Part shown: one piece after another, positions 39,826 to 49,249 of the stretch
How the letters are laid out: each line of letters begins with the position of its first letter
Numbering within the stretch: position 1 is the first letter of the stretch
NCBI GenBank assembly: GCA_036258175.1
Contig: DATAEE010000314.1
Coordinates: 17,775-81,774, forward strand
Direction of reading: 5' to 3'
Source of the DNA: DATAEE01 sp036258175
Lineage (GTDB): Bacteria; Acidobacteriota; Vicinamibacteria; Vicinamibacterales; 2-12-FULL-66-21
DNA length: 64,000 bases
Program-made: the position numbers and the translations under genes
Notes under the pieces: generated by a model
The model's database searches: none
Told to the model about the DNA's origin: nothing
Seen by the model: the letters and a program-made list of their open reading frames with translations, nothing else

Positions 39826-40896
39826 ATGCCCAAGCTCCTTCTTGCGGACGACAGCGTGACCATCCAGCGTGTGATCGAGCTGACGTTTGCCGACGAGCAG
39901 ATCCAGGTGATCGCTGTCGGTGACGGGCAGGAGGCCGTGCAGCGCATCGAGTCGGAGCGTCCCGACGTCATCCTTGCCGACGTCGGCATGCCGCGGCGTG
40001 ACGGCTACGAAGTCGCCGCGCACGTAAAGAAGACACCGCACCTGAAGCACATTCCTGTCGTGCTGCTGACAGGTGCGTTTGAACCCATTGACGAGGCGCG
40101 CGCGCGCGCCGTCGGATGCGACGGCGTGCTCGTGAAGCCGTTCGAGCCGCAAATGGTCATCAACCGTGTGAAAGATCTTCTGGCTGGTCGGCGTCCCGCG
40201 TCGCTCTGGGAGGAGAGCGGCGCCGCGTCTGCTGCGCCGCCCGCTTCCGTCCCGGCGCCGGAGCCGCCGGCGCTCGAACCGCAACCACGGCCTGTCGATT
40301 CGCTCGACGAGTACTTCGACCGGCTCGATGCCGCGTTCGCGCAGCATGCGCCGGCAGGACAACCGGCGCCGCTCGAACCGGCGCCGACTCCGCAGCGGCC
40401 GGCCGAGAGCGCGGCGTCCGCCACGGCCGCGCGGGCGGGCTTCGGAGATTGGGACTTGCCGACGATGGCGGGCGCCCAACAGCCGCCTGAACTGGCTCAG
40501 CCGCCAGCCGTCGCGGCAGCGCCTGTCGCACGATCCGTCGCACCATCTCCAGCGGTCGCGGCACAGGAGACCGCGCCCGCCGCAGCATCAATGGGCACGG
40601 CGACGCTCGATAACGCGCTCTCGGCTGCCGGCGAAGCGCCCGCGCCGAGTGGGACCGAGGGCCCAGCGCTTGCCGACGCCTTCGCCGCATTACTCGCTGC
40701 GGAACAGGCGCTGAGCGTCCGGCCGGTTGCCGCGAGCGCCGGCGCGAGCGTCCCGGTCACCGATGATGTGGTCGAAGAGGTCGTGCGTCGGGTGATCGCG
40801 CGTATGTCCGATCAGGCCGTCCGCGAGACCGTCCTGCAGGTGGCCGAGCGGATGGTCCGCGAGGAGATCGACCGCGTGAAGAAGGGTGCATCCTGA
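39826..40896 (+). CDS. Response regulator with long disordered region
   Basis: The receiver domain covers residues 1-120, with the acidic pair at 8-9 (LADDSV), phosphoacceptor Asp52 (VILADVGMP) and Lys104 (VKPFEP). About 200 Pro/Ala-rich residues without structure follow. A terminal coiled segment ends the protein (DDVVEEVVRRVIARMSDQAV to EEIDRVKKGAS), resembling C-terminal helices of FrzZ/PleD-associated regulators in delta-like bacteria. There is no output domain. No kinase gene is nearby. It follows the mutase subunit without a gap, so it may be expressed with that operon. Confidence 0.85.
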   Translation: MPKLLLADDSVTIQRVIELTFADEQIQVIAVGDGQEAVQRIESERPDVILADVGMPRRDGYEVAAHVKKTPHLKHIPVVLLTGAFEPIDEARARAVGCDGVLVKPFEPQMVINRVKDLLAGRRPASLWEESGAASAAPPASVPAPEPPALEPQPRPVDSLDEYFDRLDAAFAQHAPAGQPAPLEPAPTPQRPAESAASATAARAGFGDWDLPTMAGAQQPPELAQPPAVAAAPVARSVAPSPAVAAQETAPAAASMGTATLDNALSAAGEAPAPSGTEGPALADAFAALLAAEQALSVRPVAASAGASVPVTDDVVEEVVRRVIARMSDQAVRETVLQVAERMVREEIDRVKKGAS

Positions 40897-40897
40897 C

Positions 40898-43468
40898 GTG
40901 ACGCAAGGCGTGCCGGACAAGCCGGCGCTCGAAGGTCTTGAAGAGAAATGGCGCGCGCGATGGGAAGCTGACGGAACCTATCGTTTCTCCCGTTCGAAGC
41001 CGCGCGATGCGATTTACGCGATAGACACGCCGCCCCCGACCGTCAGCGGCGCGCTGCATATCGGCCACGTCTTCTCCTTCACCCATACCGACGTGATCGC
41101 GCGCTTCCAGCGGATGCGCGGGCGGGAAGTCTTTTATCCGATGGGGTGGGACGACAACGGGCTGCCCACCGAGCGTCGCGTCCAGAACTATTACGGGGTG
41201 CGCTGCGATCCGGCGCTTCCGTACGACCCGTCGTTCACGCCCCCCGAGACGCCGCCGAAACCGCCCATCTCGGTGTCGCGTCCGAACTTCATCGAACTCT
41301 GCGCCAGATTGACCGCCGAGGACGAAAAGGCGTTCGAGGATCTGTGGCGATACCTCGGATTGTCCGTGGACTGGTCGCTGACTTACGCCACGATCGGCCG
41401 CACGGCGCAGCGCGTGTCGCAACTCTCGTTTCTCCGCCTGCTGGATCGCGGCCTCGCGTATCAAGTCGAGGCGCCGACGCTGTGGGACGTGGACTTCCGG
41501 ACGGCGGTCGCGCAGGCGGAGCTCGAGGACCGGGAGGTCGCAGGCGCCTATCACCGCGTCGAGTTCTCGCTCGACTCGCGGAAGATCGCCATCGAGACGA
41601 CACGGCCGGAACTGATTCCATCCTGCGTCGCGCTCGTCGCACATCCAGACGACGAGCGATACAAGCCGCTGTTCGGACAGCATGCGATCACGCCGCTCTT
41701 TGGCGCGCGCGTTCCCATTCGCGCGCATCCGCTCGCGGAGCCCGACCGCGGCAGCGGCATCGCGATGATCTGCACGTTCGGGGACATCACCGACGTCACG
41801 TGGTGGCGCGAGCTGAGCCTGCCGGTCCGCGCCGTCATCCAGCCAAACGGTGCGTTCAAGCCTGTCGCATGGGGATCGGCGGAGTGGCCGTCCGACGATC
41901 CCGCGCGGGCGCAGCAGTTCTACGACCAGCTCGCAGGTTTGTCCGCCCAGAAGGCGAGGGCAAGGGTCGTCGAGCTCCTTCGCGAGACCGGCGCGCTCGT
42001 CGGAGAGCCGCGGCCGATCACGCACGCCGTCAAGTTCTACGAAAAAGGCGATCGCCCGCTCGAGATCGTCACGAGCCGCCAGTGGTTCATCAAGACGATG
42101 GACTTTCGTGAGGCGCTCGTCGAGCGCGGCCGTGCGCTCAAGTGGCATCCGGCCTACATGCGTACGCGCTACGAGAACTGGGTCAACGGGCTCACCGGCG
42201 ACTGGTGCGTCAGCCGCCAGCGCTTCTTCGGCGTCGCGTTTCCCTTGTGGTATCCGGTGAAACGGGATGGGACCATGGACTACGCTTCACCAATCAAGCC
42301 CGACGTCTCGCGGCTGCCCATCGATCCGTCGAGTGACGTCCCGCCGGGGTACACCGCCAGCCAGCGGGGTCAGTCCGGCGGCTTCGTCGGTGATCCGGAC
42401 GTAATGGACACGTGGGCCACATCGTCCCTTACGCCGCAGATCGCGGGCGGCTGGGAGAGTGACCCGGATCTGTTCAACCGGGTATTTCCGATGGACCTCC
42501 GCCCGCAGGCGCACGACATCATCCGGACCTGGCTCTTCAGCACGGTGTTGCGCTCTCATCTCGAGCACGACTCGCTGCCGTGGACGAACGCTGCGATCTC
42601 CGGTTTTGTGGTCGATCCCGATCGGAAAAAGATGTCGAAGTCTAAGGGCAACGTCGTCACACCGAAAGCGTTGCTCGTGGAGCATGGGTCCGACGGCGTG
42701 AGGTACTGGGCGGCGAGCGGCCGGCCAGGGATGGACACGACGTTCGATCCCAATCAGATGAAGGTCGGCCGCCGCCTGGCGATCAAGATCCTGAACGCGT
42801 CGAAGTTCGCGCTCTCGAACGCCGAGCCGCGCGGGGCCGTCACGCATCGGGTCGATCGCGGCGTGTTGACGAGCCTCGCCCGGCTCGTCGACGAGAACAC
42901 GGCGGATCTCGAGGCATACGACTACACCCGCGCGCTGGATCGGACCGAGAAGTTCTTCTGGTCGTTCTGCGACAACTATCTCGAGCTGGTGAAATCGCGG
43001 CGATACGGCGAGCAAGGGCCGGCGGCCGCCGCCTCCGCCAATACGGCGCTTCATGCTGCCTTGTCTTCGATGCTGCGGTTGTTCGCCCCGTATCTACCCT
43101 TCGTTACCGAGGAAGTGTGGTCGTGGTGGCAGTCCGGTTCGGTGCACCGCGCGGAGTGGCCATCCAGGGCGGTGTTGATCGCCGTCGCCGGCGGTGAAGA
43201 TGACCGCGGCGTCGTCGCGCTCGAAGCGGCATCCCTGGTGCTCGGCGAGATCCGCAAGAAGAAGTCGGAGGAGAGGCGGCCGCTCAAGACGTCAGCGCGG
43301 CTCGTGAAGGTCACCGACACAGCTGACCGGGTCGCACTGCTCGAGGAGACGCGCGCCGACCTGCGCGCCGCGGGCCTCATCGAACGCCTGGACCTCGCAC
43401 CGGGAGACTTCGCCGTCGACGTCGAACTCGCCCAGGCCGAGGCGCTTTCGCGCGAGTCCAGTCAATGA
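40898..43468 (+). CDS. valS: Valyl-tRNA synthetase
   Basis: Charges tRNA-Val. The 856-residue enzyme has class I motif HIGH (SGALHIGHVFSFTHTD), an editing CP1 domain and KMSKS (DRKKMSKSKGNVVTPKAL). The stretch MGWDDNGLPTERRVQNYYGV and the compact length match the ValRS subgroup known from Actinobacteria, rather than the longer proteobacterial type. It starts at GTG 40898, one base after the regulator stop; GTG 40886 is an alternative. It overlaps nadC by four bases. Confidence 0.94.
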   Translation: MTQGVPDKPALEGLEEKWRARWEADGTYRFSRSKPRDAIYAIDTPPPTVSGALHIGHVFSFTHTDVIARFQRMRGREVFYPMGWDDNGLPTERRVQNYYGVRCDPALPYDPSFTPPETPPKPPISVSRPNFIELCARLTAEDEKAFEDLWRYLGLSVDWSLTYATIGRTAQRVSQLSFLRLLDRGLAYQVEAPTLWDVDFRTAVAQAELEDREVAGAYHRVEFSLDSRKIAIETTRPELIPSCVALVAHPDDERYKPLFGQHAITPLFGARVPIRAHPLAEPDRGSGIAMICTFGDITDVTWWRELSLPVRAVIQPNGAFKPVAWGSAEWPSDDPARAQQFYDQLAGLSAQKARARVVELLRETGALVGEPRPITHAVKFYEKGDRPLEIVTSRQWFIKTMDFREALVERGRALKWHPAYMRTRYENWVNGLTGDWCVSRQRFFGVAFPLWYPVKRDGTMDYASPIKPDVSRLPIDPSSDVPPGYTASQRGQSGGFVGDPDVMDTWATSSLTPQIAGGWESDPDLFNRVFPMDLRPQAHDIIRTWLFSTVLRSHLEHDSLPWTNAAISGFVVDPDRKKMSKSKGNVVTPKALLVEHGSDGVRYWAASGRPGMDTTFDPNQMKVGRRLAIKILNASKFALSNAEPRGAVTHRVDRGVLTSLARLVDENTADLEAYDYTRALDRTEKFFWSFCDNYLELVKSRRYGEQGPAAAASANTALHAALSSMLRLFAPYLPFVTEEVWSWWQSGSVHRAEWPSRAVLIAVAGGEDDRGVVALEAASLVLGEIRKKKSEERRPLKTSARLVKVTDTADRVALLEETRADLRAAGLIERLDLAPGDFAVDVELAQAEALSRESSQ

Positions 43469-44319
43469 AATCGGTCCCGTTCGGCCCACTCGAGCCCGCG
43501 CTGTATCGCGAGATTGTGCGGCGAGCGCTGGCAGAGGATCTCGGGTGGGGCGACGTCACAACGGAAGCAACGGTCCCGGCGGAACTGCGCGCTCAAGGCG
43601 TCCTCCTGGCGAAGTGTCCCTGTGTTCTGGCCGGGCTGGATGTGGCCGCGGAGGCCTTCCGTCAGCTCGACCCGCGCGTGTCCTTCGCGCCGATGCGCGC
43701 CGACGGCGACGCCTGCAACGCCGGCCAGACCGTCGCCGAAATCAAGGGCTTCGCCGGCGCGCTGTTGACGGCGGAACGCACCGCGCTGAACTTCCTGCAG
43801 CGATTGTCAGGCATCGCGACGCTGACGCGCCGCTTCGTCGATGCCGCTGGCGGCAGGCTGACCGTCCTCGACACGCGAAAGACGACGCCGACGTTGCGGG
43901 TGCTCGAGAAGTACGCGGTCCGGGCGGGCGGCGGCGTCAGCCATCGGGCGGCGCTGGACGACGGGATTCTGATCAAGGAAAACCATATCCGCCTCGGCGG
44001 AGGCGTCGGCGAAACGGTCCGGAAGATGCGCGCGGCCGGCCACGAGATGCCAGTCGAGATCGAAGCCCAGTCGCTCGCCGAGGTGGACGAAGCGCTCGCG
44101 GCCGGGGCCGATATCATCCTGCTCGACAACCTGTCGATTGACGACATGCGCGAAGCGATCGGACGCGCGCGCGGCCGCGCGAAGACGGAGATCTCCGGCG
44201 GTGTCACGCTCGATCGGCTGCCCGCGCTGGCGCAGCTCGGCGCCGACTACGTCTCAATCGGCGCGTTGACCCATTCTGCGCCGGCGGCCGATCTCAGCCT
44301 CGAGATCGAGCGCGATTAG
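43465..44319 (+). CDS. nadC: Nicotinate-nucleotide pyrophosphorylase (carboxylating)
   Basis: Converts quinolinate to nicotinate mononucleotide in NAD synthesis. The 284-residue protein has EDLGWGDVTTEATVP, ERTALNFLQRLSGIATLT, LDTRKTTPTLRVLEKYAV, LIKENHI, EIEAQSLAEV and EISGGVTLDRL, all characteristic. Start ATG overlaps the valS TGA, and birA follows, so it is in the same transcript. Confidence 0.96.
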   Translation: MKSVPFGPLEPALYREIVRRALAEDLGWGDVTTEATVPAELRAQGVLLAKCPCVLAGLDVAAEAFRQLDPRVSFAPMRADGDACNAGQTVAEIKGFAGALLTAERTALNFLQRLSGIATLTRRFVDAAGGRLTVLDTRKTTPTLRVLEKYAVRAGGGVSHRAALDDGILIKENHIRLGGGVGETVRKMRAAGHEMPVEIEAQSLAEVDEALAAGADIILLDNLSIDDMREAIGRARGRAKTEISGGVTLDRLPALAQLGADYVSIGALTHSAPAADLSLEIERD

Positions 44320-44329
44320 TAAACTTCCC

Positions 44330-45133
44330 ATGTCACGCGAGCTGGAGCAGGCGCTGAGGGCGGCCGCGGATCGCATTGCGCCGTTCGGCCGCCGCGTCGT
44401 GCATTTCGAGGAGGCCGGCTCGACCAACGACGAAGCGGCGAGGCTGGCGGCCCTTGGAGCCGAGGATGGAACGCTCGTCATCGCCGATGCGCAGACCGCC
44501 GGGCGCGGGCGGCTGGGGCGATCGTGGGTGTCGCCGCCGGGCGCCGGGCTTTACGCCTCGATCGTGATGCGTCCTCAGCCGCTGCGTCCGCTGGCGCCGA
44601 CCGGAGCGGAGGGACTTCTGACGCTGGCGGGCGGCGTCGCCCTGGCCGAGGGCCTGCGCGCGGCCACCGGACTGGCCGTCGAGCTGAAATGGCCCAACGA
44701 CTTGATGGCGCCCGGGGGGCGCAGAAAATTGGGCGGCATCCTCACCGAAGGATCCTCGGAGGGAGCCGCCCTGGTATTTGTCGTCTTCGGGTTCGGCATC
44801 AATCTCCATGGCGTGTTCGACGGGGCGCTCGCGGACCGCGCGACGTCACTCGAGGCGGAACTCGGCCGGCCGATCGACCGGACCACCGTGCTCGTGGAAT
44901 GCCTCGCCGCGCTGACAGAGCGCTCCCGCGACCTCGCGGAAGGGCGCGGTGCCGATATCCGCGCCCGATGGCAGGCGTTTGCCCCTTCCGCACGGGGGCG
45001 CTCGGTGGAGTGGACCGCCCATGCCGGCCGCCGGTCGGGTGTTGCCGAAGGGATCGACGATTCGGGGGCGCTCCTGGTCCGTGTCGAGGGAGCTCTGGAG
45101 CGCATCGTGTCGGGCGAAGTACGCTGGCTGTGA
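44330..45133 (+). CDS. birA: Biotin-[acetyl-CoA-carboxylase] ligase
   Basis: Attaches biotin to carrier proteins via biotinyl-AMP. Signature motifs are EEAGSTNDEA, the GRGRLGR loop (QTAGRGRLGRSW), VELKWPNDLM and KLGGILTE. There is no N-terminal winged helix, so it is a ligase without a repressor function (267 residues). It lies between nadC and coaX, two other cofactor genes. Confidence 0.95.
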   Translation: MSRELEQALRAAADRIAPFGRRVVHFEEAGSTNDEAARLAALGAEDGTLVIADAQTAGRGRLGRSWVSPPGAGLYASIVMRPQPLRPLAPTGAEGLLTLAGGVALAEGLRAATGLAVELKWPNDLMAPGGRRKLGGILTEGSSEGAALVFVVFGFGINLHGVFDGALADRATSLEAELGRPIDRTTVLVECLAALTERSRDLAEGRGADIRARWQAFAPSARGRSVEWTAHAGRRSGVAEGIDDSGALLVRVEGALERIVSGEVRWL

Positions 45134-45135
45134 CC

Positions 45136-45915
45136 ATGCTGCTTGCGATTGACGTCGGCAACACCAACATCACCATCGGCCTGTTCGAAGGCGATCGGCT
45201 GGCGCAGAGCTGGCGTCTGGCGACCCTGCGCGAGCGGACGGCCGACGAGCTCGGCATTCTGATCACGAATCTCTTCGACCACGAGCGCGTGGACCGCTCC
45301 CGCGTCGACGGCGTGATCTTGGCGTCGGTCGTTCCGCCTCTGACAGGCACCGCCGCCGAGATGGCGCGTCGATACTTCGGATGCGACGCGTTGATTGTCG
45401 ATCCGGCAACGAATGCCGGGATGCCGGTGCTGTACGACGCGCCGGCCGACGTCGGCGCGGACCGCGTCGTCAACGGCGTGGCGGCGTTCGAGCTCTATGG
45501 CCGCGCCGCCGGCCGTCCGGTCATCGTCGTCGACTTTGGCACGGCGACGACCTTCGATGCCATTACCGCGCGCGGCGAATATCTTGGCGGTGTGATCTGT
45601 CCGGGGATTCAGATCTCAGCGGACGCACTGTTTCTCCGCGCCGCGAGGCTGCCAAAAGTCGAGGTCCGGAAGCCGCCGACCGTTATCGGCCGGACCACCG
45701 TCGGGTCGATGCAGTCGGGCCTGTTCTTCGGCTACGTGGACATGATCGAGGGCATCGTCCGGCGGATGCGCGCCGAACTCGGGCAGCCGCCGGCGCGGTG
45801 CATTGCGACCGGCGGCATGGCCGAGATCATCGCGTCTGAGACCTCCGTGGTCGAGGAGGTCAACCCCGATCTGACATTGATCGGTCTCCGGATGATCTGG
45901 GAACGCAACAGGTGA
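45136..45915 (+). CDS. coaX: Type III pantothenate kinase
   Basis: First step of coenzyme A synthesis. The 259-residue protein has the ASKHA-fold motifs LAIDVGNTNITIGLFEG (phosphate-1), DVGADRVVNGVAAFE, VVDFGTATTFDAI (catalytic Asp region) and CIATGGMAEII. ATG 45136 follows the birA stop by two bases; the longer frame upstream overlaps birA and is not used. The stop overlaps the next GTG. Confidence 0.96.
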   Translation: MLLAIDVGNTNITIGLFEGDRLAQSWRLATLRERTADELGILITNLFDHERVDRSRVDGVILASVVPPLTGTAAEMARRYFGCDALIVDPATNAGMPVLYDAPADVGADRVVNGVAAFELYGRAAGRPVIVVDFGTATTFDAITARGEYLGGVICPGIQISADALFLRAARLPKVEVRKPPTVIGRTTVGSMQSGLFFGYVDMIEGIVRRMRAELGQPPARCIATGGMAEIIASETSVVEEVNPDLTLIGLRMIWERNR

Positions 45916-46616
45916 TCGATCCTGCCGAGTACTGCCGCGAGATCGAGACATACCTCTGCCGGAAGAACGACGGATACCTGATTCGAATTGCCGGCCCGGC
46001 GTTCGACCTTGTGTGCGGGTGGGCGGCGCAGGGCGTCCCGTTGCCGGTCGCCTACCGCGGGATCGATCGCACGTTCGAGCGCTATTACAGGAAAGGGCAG
46101 AGGCGCAGGCCGGTGCGTGTCGAGTTCTGCGAAGCCGACATCCTCGACGCGTTCGACGAATGGCGCCGCGCCGTCGGGATCGCGGAGACGACTGCCGGGG
46201 CGGATGCGAAGAGCGGCCCTTCCAGTCCCCACGAAAGTCTTCCGGTCCATCTGAACCGGACAGCCGAGCGGCTCACGTCGCTCCAGGCGCACCGCCGGTT
46301 TGGCGCCGCGCTCGCAAGCGCGCTCGACGGCGCGCTCGCAGAGATCGACGCACTGCGGGCCAGCGCGCGCGGGCTGCGAGGGGCGGTACGTGGCGCGGCG
46401 CTCGATCGGCTTCGCGCGCTCGATGCCGAGCTGATCGCGGCAGCGCGCGCCGAGGCGGATACCGACATGCTGCGCACGTTGACACGCGAAGCGGAGCAGG
46501 AGCTGTCGCCGTTTGCTGACCGCATGCCGCTCGACGCGCACGCGCGCGCGATCGCGGCGGCGCGCGATCGGCTGCTTCGCGAGCAGTTGGGGCTGCCGAC
46601 GATCGCGCTGGACTGA
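45912..46616 (+). CDS. Conserved hypothetical helical protein
   Basis: The 234-residue protein starts with GTG inside the coaX stop (GTGA). The N-terminal part reads YCREIETYLCRKNDGYLIRIAG and contains PVAYRGIDRTFERYYRKG with RRPVRVEFCEADILDAFDEW. The rest is long helix, probably coiled coil. Similar proteins sit next to coaX or RNA methyltransferase genes in some Acidobacteriota, as far as I recall; no function is known. No enzyme motif is seen. Confidence 0.7.
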   Translation: MIDPAEYCREIETYLCRKNDGYLIRIAGPAFDLVCGWAAQGVPLPVAYRGIDRTFERYYRKGQRRRPVRVEFCEADILDAFDEWRRAVGIAETTAGADAKSGPSSPHESLPVHLNRTAERLTSLQAHRRFGAALASALDGALAEIDALRASARGLRGAVRGAALDRLRALDAELIAAARAEADTDMLRTLTREAEQELSPFADRMPLDAHARAIAAARDRLLREQLGLPTIALD

Positions 46617-46625
46617 GAACCCTCC

Positions 46626-47903
46626 ATGCTGCGCCCTCGTGACCGCGTGACGCTCGCCATCGAGAAACCGGCAGCCGGCGGATGGATGATCGCGCGGCAC
46701 GAAGGGCAGGTCGTCCTCGTCGCCGGCGCGATCCCGGGTGAGCGCGTCGTCGCCGATATCACTCGCGCCGATCGTTCGGTCGCGTACGCGACGGCGATCG
46801 ACATCCTCGAACCAGGTCCGGATCGCCGGCCGTGGCCGGGCGACTGGACGTGCGGTGGCGCGAGCTACGCCTTCATCAGGTATGCGAGGCAGCTTGCCCT
46901 GAAGGGCGAGGTCGTGTCGGACGCGTTTAGGCGGATCGGCCGGATGACGCTCGGGGCGCCGGTCGAGGTGACGGCGTCGGAGGAGCGCGGATACCGGATG
47001 CGCGCGCGGCTGCACGTCATGGACGGGCGCATAGGGTTCTTCCGTGAAGCCACGCACGAGCTGTGCGATCCCGCCTCGACTGGACAGCTCGCGCCCGAAA
47101 CCTGTGCGGTCCTCGATCAGATTCGGTTGCGGTTGAAAAAGCTTGGCGGCGAACACGTGTCGGCGATCGAGCTCGCCGAAAACGCGGCGTTGACGGAGCG
47201 CGCGCTGCACCTGCAGCTCAGGCCCGCGCCGGCACTTAAGACCGCTAGCTACGCTCCCCTCGCCGGCACGCGCGGGCTGACGGGTCTGACTTGCGCGATG
47301 TCGACCGGCGCCGCGACCGTGCGCTTGGGAGGCGCGCCATTCGTCCACGATGCCGTCTCGGGCGCGACACTGCGCCGCCACGTCCGATCGTTCTTCCAGG
47401 GGAATCGCTACCTGCTGCAAACGCTCGCCGATGCCGTTCGGAACACCGTGAGCGCCGATGCTCAGGACCTCGTCTTCGATCTGTATTCGGGGGTCGGACT
47501 CTTCGCGGTCGCGTTGGCGGCGGCCGGCTGGCGGCGGATCGTAGCCGTCGAAGGCGATCGGTTGAGCGCCGACGATCTGGCGGCGAACGCACGCGCGTTC
47601 AACGGTGGCATCGTCGTGGTCGGTCAGTCAGTCGAGGACTACCTGATCCACTATCAGGGACAGCCGGCGGCTTCGATCATGCTGGATCCTCCGAGGACCG
47701 GCTTGTCCCGTGAGGCGCTGGAGGCGGTCGTTGCGCACGGCGCACGTCAGCTCGTCTATGTCTCCTGCGATGTGGCCACGGTGGCGCGTGACGCACGTCG
47801 TATCGTAGATAGTGGCTACACGCTCGACGCTGTCCGAGCATTTGATCTCTTCCCGAACACCCCGCATATCGAGACGCTAGTCTCGTTCACCCGCACGCGT
47901 TGA
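46626..47903 (+). CDS. TrmA/RlmCD-type RNA (uracil-5-)methyltransferase
   Basis: The 425-residue protein has a TRAM-like domain (about residues 5-60), a central region and a SAM-binding methyltransferase domain. SAM-binding residues include VFDLYSGVGLFAVALA, and the catalytic region has LDPPRTGLSREALEAV and YVSCDVATVARDA with the nucleophile Cys. Members methylate U5 in tRNA or 23S rRNA. The usual iron-sulfur motif CGGC reads CGGAS here, so the cluster seen in RlmD is probably absent. The target uridine is not determinable. Confidence 0.9.
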   Translation: MLRPRDRVTLAIEKPAAGGWMIARHEGQVVLVAGAIPGERVVADITRADRSVAYATAIDILEPGPDRRPWPGDWTCGGASYAFIRYARQLALKGEVVSDAFRRIGRMTLGAPVEVTASEERGYRMRARLHVMDGRIGFFREATHELCDPASTGQLAPETCAVLDQIRLRLKKLGGEHVSAIELAENAALTERALHLQLRPAPALKTASYAPLAGTRGLTGLTCAMSTGAATVRLGGAPFVHDAVSGATLRRHVRSFFQGNRYLLQTLADAVRNTVSADAQDLVFDLYSGVGLFAVALAAAGWRRIVAVEGDRLSADDLAANARAFNGGIVVVGQSVEDYLIHYQGQPAASIMLDPPRTGLSREALEAVVAHGARQLVYVSCDVATVARDARRIVDSGYTLDAVRAFDLFPNTPHIETLVSFTRTR

Positions 47904-47946
47904 TAGCGTCGGTTATATTCTTGAGATCGTTTGGAGACCTGACTCA

Positions 47947-48681
47947 GTGCGAAACCTGTTTGTGATTGCCACAGCTGCGGTTGTGCTTGGAGGCCATGCC
48001 GACCTGGCTGCCGACGACGCGGCTCGCGCGTTGCTCACCCGCGCGATCTCAGCCGCCGGCGGAGCGGCCAATCTGCAGCGTCATCGTGTGCTTGCCTGGC
48101 ACGGCACCGCCTCGATCGACGTGTCAGGGCGGACCGTTCGTATTGAGGGACACTGGCGGATCGAGCCGCCGGATCGCGCGCACATCGAAACCTTCGAAGT
48201 GGAGAAGGGGCCGGTATCGACGCGGAGCCTCTTCATCGACGGCGACAAAGGCTGGACGACGAAAGATGGAAAGTCGCTCGTCCTGCCGCAGCTGTTCGTC
48301 GGCAACGAACGCGAGCAGTTCTATCTGTACTGGCTGGTCCGCCTGGTTCCGATGCTCGACAAGGAGTTCCGCCTGACGGCGGTCGCACCCGACGCGCAGC
48401 GGCGAGCTGGTTTCCGCGTCGAACGGGACGGGCAGCGCGACGCAACGCTGTATTTCACGCCTGACGCGCGCCTGGCGCGTATCGTGACGACGGTGACGGA
48501 TCCGACGAGCGGGACTGATCTACCGCAGGAACTTCGCTTCAGCGGAGACATTGCTGCAAGTGGAATCCGCTGGCCGCGCCGGATCCAGGTCGTCCAGAAG
48601 GACGCGGTCTTTTTCGACCTCGAGCTCTCCAGCCTCGAGACTCCGGAGAAACTCGAGATCCCTCCGTGCACGGGTTGCTGA
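47947..48681 (+). CDS. Secreted LolA-like or outer-membrane lipoprotein-sorting-like protein
   Basis: From GTG 47947 a signal peptide (LFVIATAAVVLGGHADLAAD) is followed by a beta-rich domain. It begins ALLTRAISAAGGAANLQRHR, a helical pattern typical of the DUF-type LolA-fold proteins, and goes on with SRTVRIEGHWRIEPPD-like strands. The last six residues are PPCTGC, with two Cys. Function unknown. Confidence 0.55.
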   Translation: MRNLFVIATAAVVLGGHADLAADDAARALLTRAISAAGGAANLQRHRVLAWHGTASIDVSGRTVRIEGHWRIEPPDRAHIETFEVEKGPVSTRSLFIDGDKGWTTKDGKSLVLPQLFVGNEREQFYLYWLVRLVPMLDKEFRLTAVAPDAQRRAGFRVERDGQRDATLYFTPDARLARIVTTVTDPTSGTDLPQELRFSGDIAASGIRWPRRIQVVQKDAVFFDLELSSLETPEKLEIPPCTGC

Positions 48682-48704
48682 AACCCGGCGGCGGCGCATG
48701 AGAT

Positions 48705-49193
48705 GTGGCTGATTCAGAAATAACGGGCGCGCTGCCAGCGCTGCTCCGTGAGTTGCTGGACGGCGCCGATCCGGTGACCGCCTGGGTCCTCAATCCGGGA
48801 GATCCAGGTCTCTTCAGATCTTTGGACAAGTTGTCAGCGGCAGACGCGTCAGCCGTACCTGCGACCGGCGGATCATCCATTGCCGCGCATGTCGATCACT
48901 TGTGCTATGGCTTTGAGCTCCTGAATCGATGGAGCCGCGGTGAGAACCCGTTTTCGGACGCGAATTATTCCGCGAGCTGGAACCGGGTCACAGTGACCGA
49001 AACCGCGTGGAAGCAGCTCCGTGACCAGTTCCGCGCTGAAGCGCGCACGTGGCAAGAAAACATCCGTCAGCCGCGAACGCTCACGAACGACGAACTGAAC
49101 GCCGTCGTCGGGAGCGTCGTGCATCTCGCGTATCACCTGGGGGCGATTCGCCAGATCGATCGGTCCACGCGGGGTCCGTCGGCGCGAGACTGA
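48705..49193 (+). CDS. DinB-like four-helix protein
   Basis: The 162-residue product has the DinB/YfiT metal-binding arrangement with SIAAHVDHL in the second helix and VVHLAYHLGAIRQ near the end. The three His of this pattern usually hold a metal. The DinB family includes thiol-dependent transferases of unknown substrate. The GTG start 48705 is taken because no ATG precedes the family core. Confidence 0.75.
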   Translation: MADSEITGALPALLRELLDGADPVTAWVLNPGDPGLFRSLDKLSAADASAVPATGGSSIAAHVDHLCYGFELLNRWSRGENPFSDANYSASWNRVTVTETAWKQLRDQFRAEARTWQENIRQPRTLTNDELNAVVGSVVHLAYHLGAIRQIDRSTRGPSARD

Positions 49194-49249
49194 GGCTGGC
49201 ACAACCTGCCGCGTTGAGCCCAACTACAGTCCGCTTCTGATCGACGCGC

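Noticed and set aside
40757..42148. Minus-strand open frame of 463 codons opposite valS
   Set aside because: Shadow frame; valS is unambiguous.
45732..47420. Long minus-strand open frame of 562 codons
   Set aside because: It is antisense to coaX, the hypothetical gene and the RNA methyltransferase, has no family motif, and has the Arg/Pro-rich makeup of GC-rich shadow frames.
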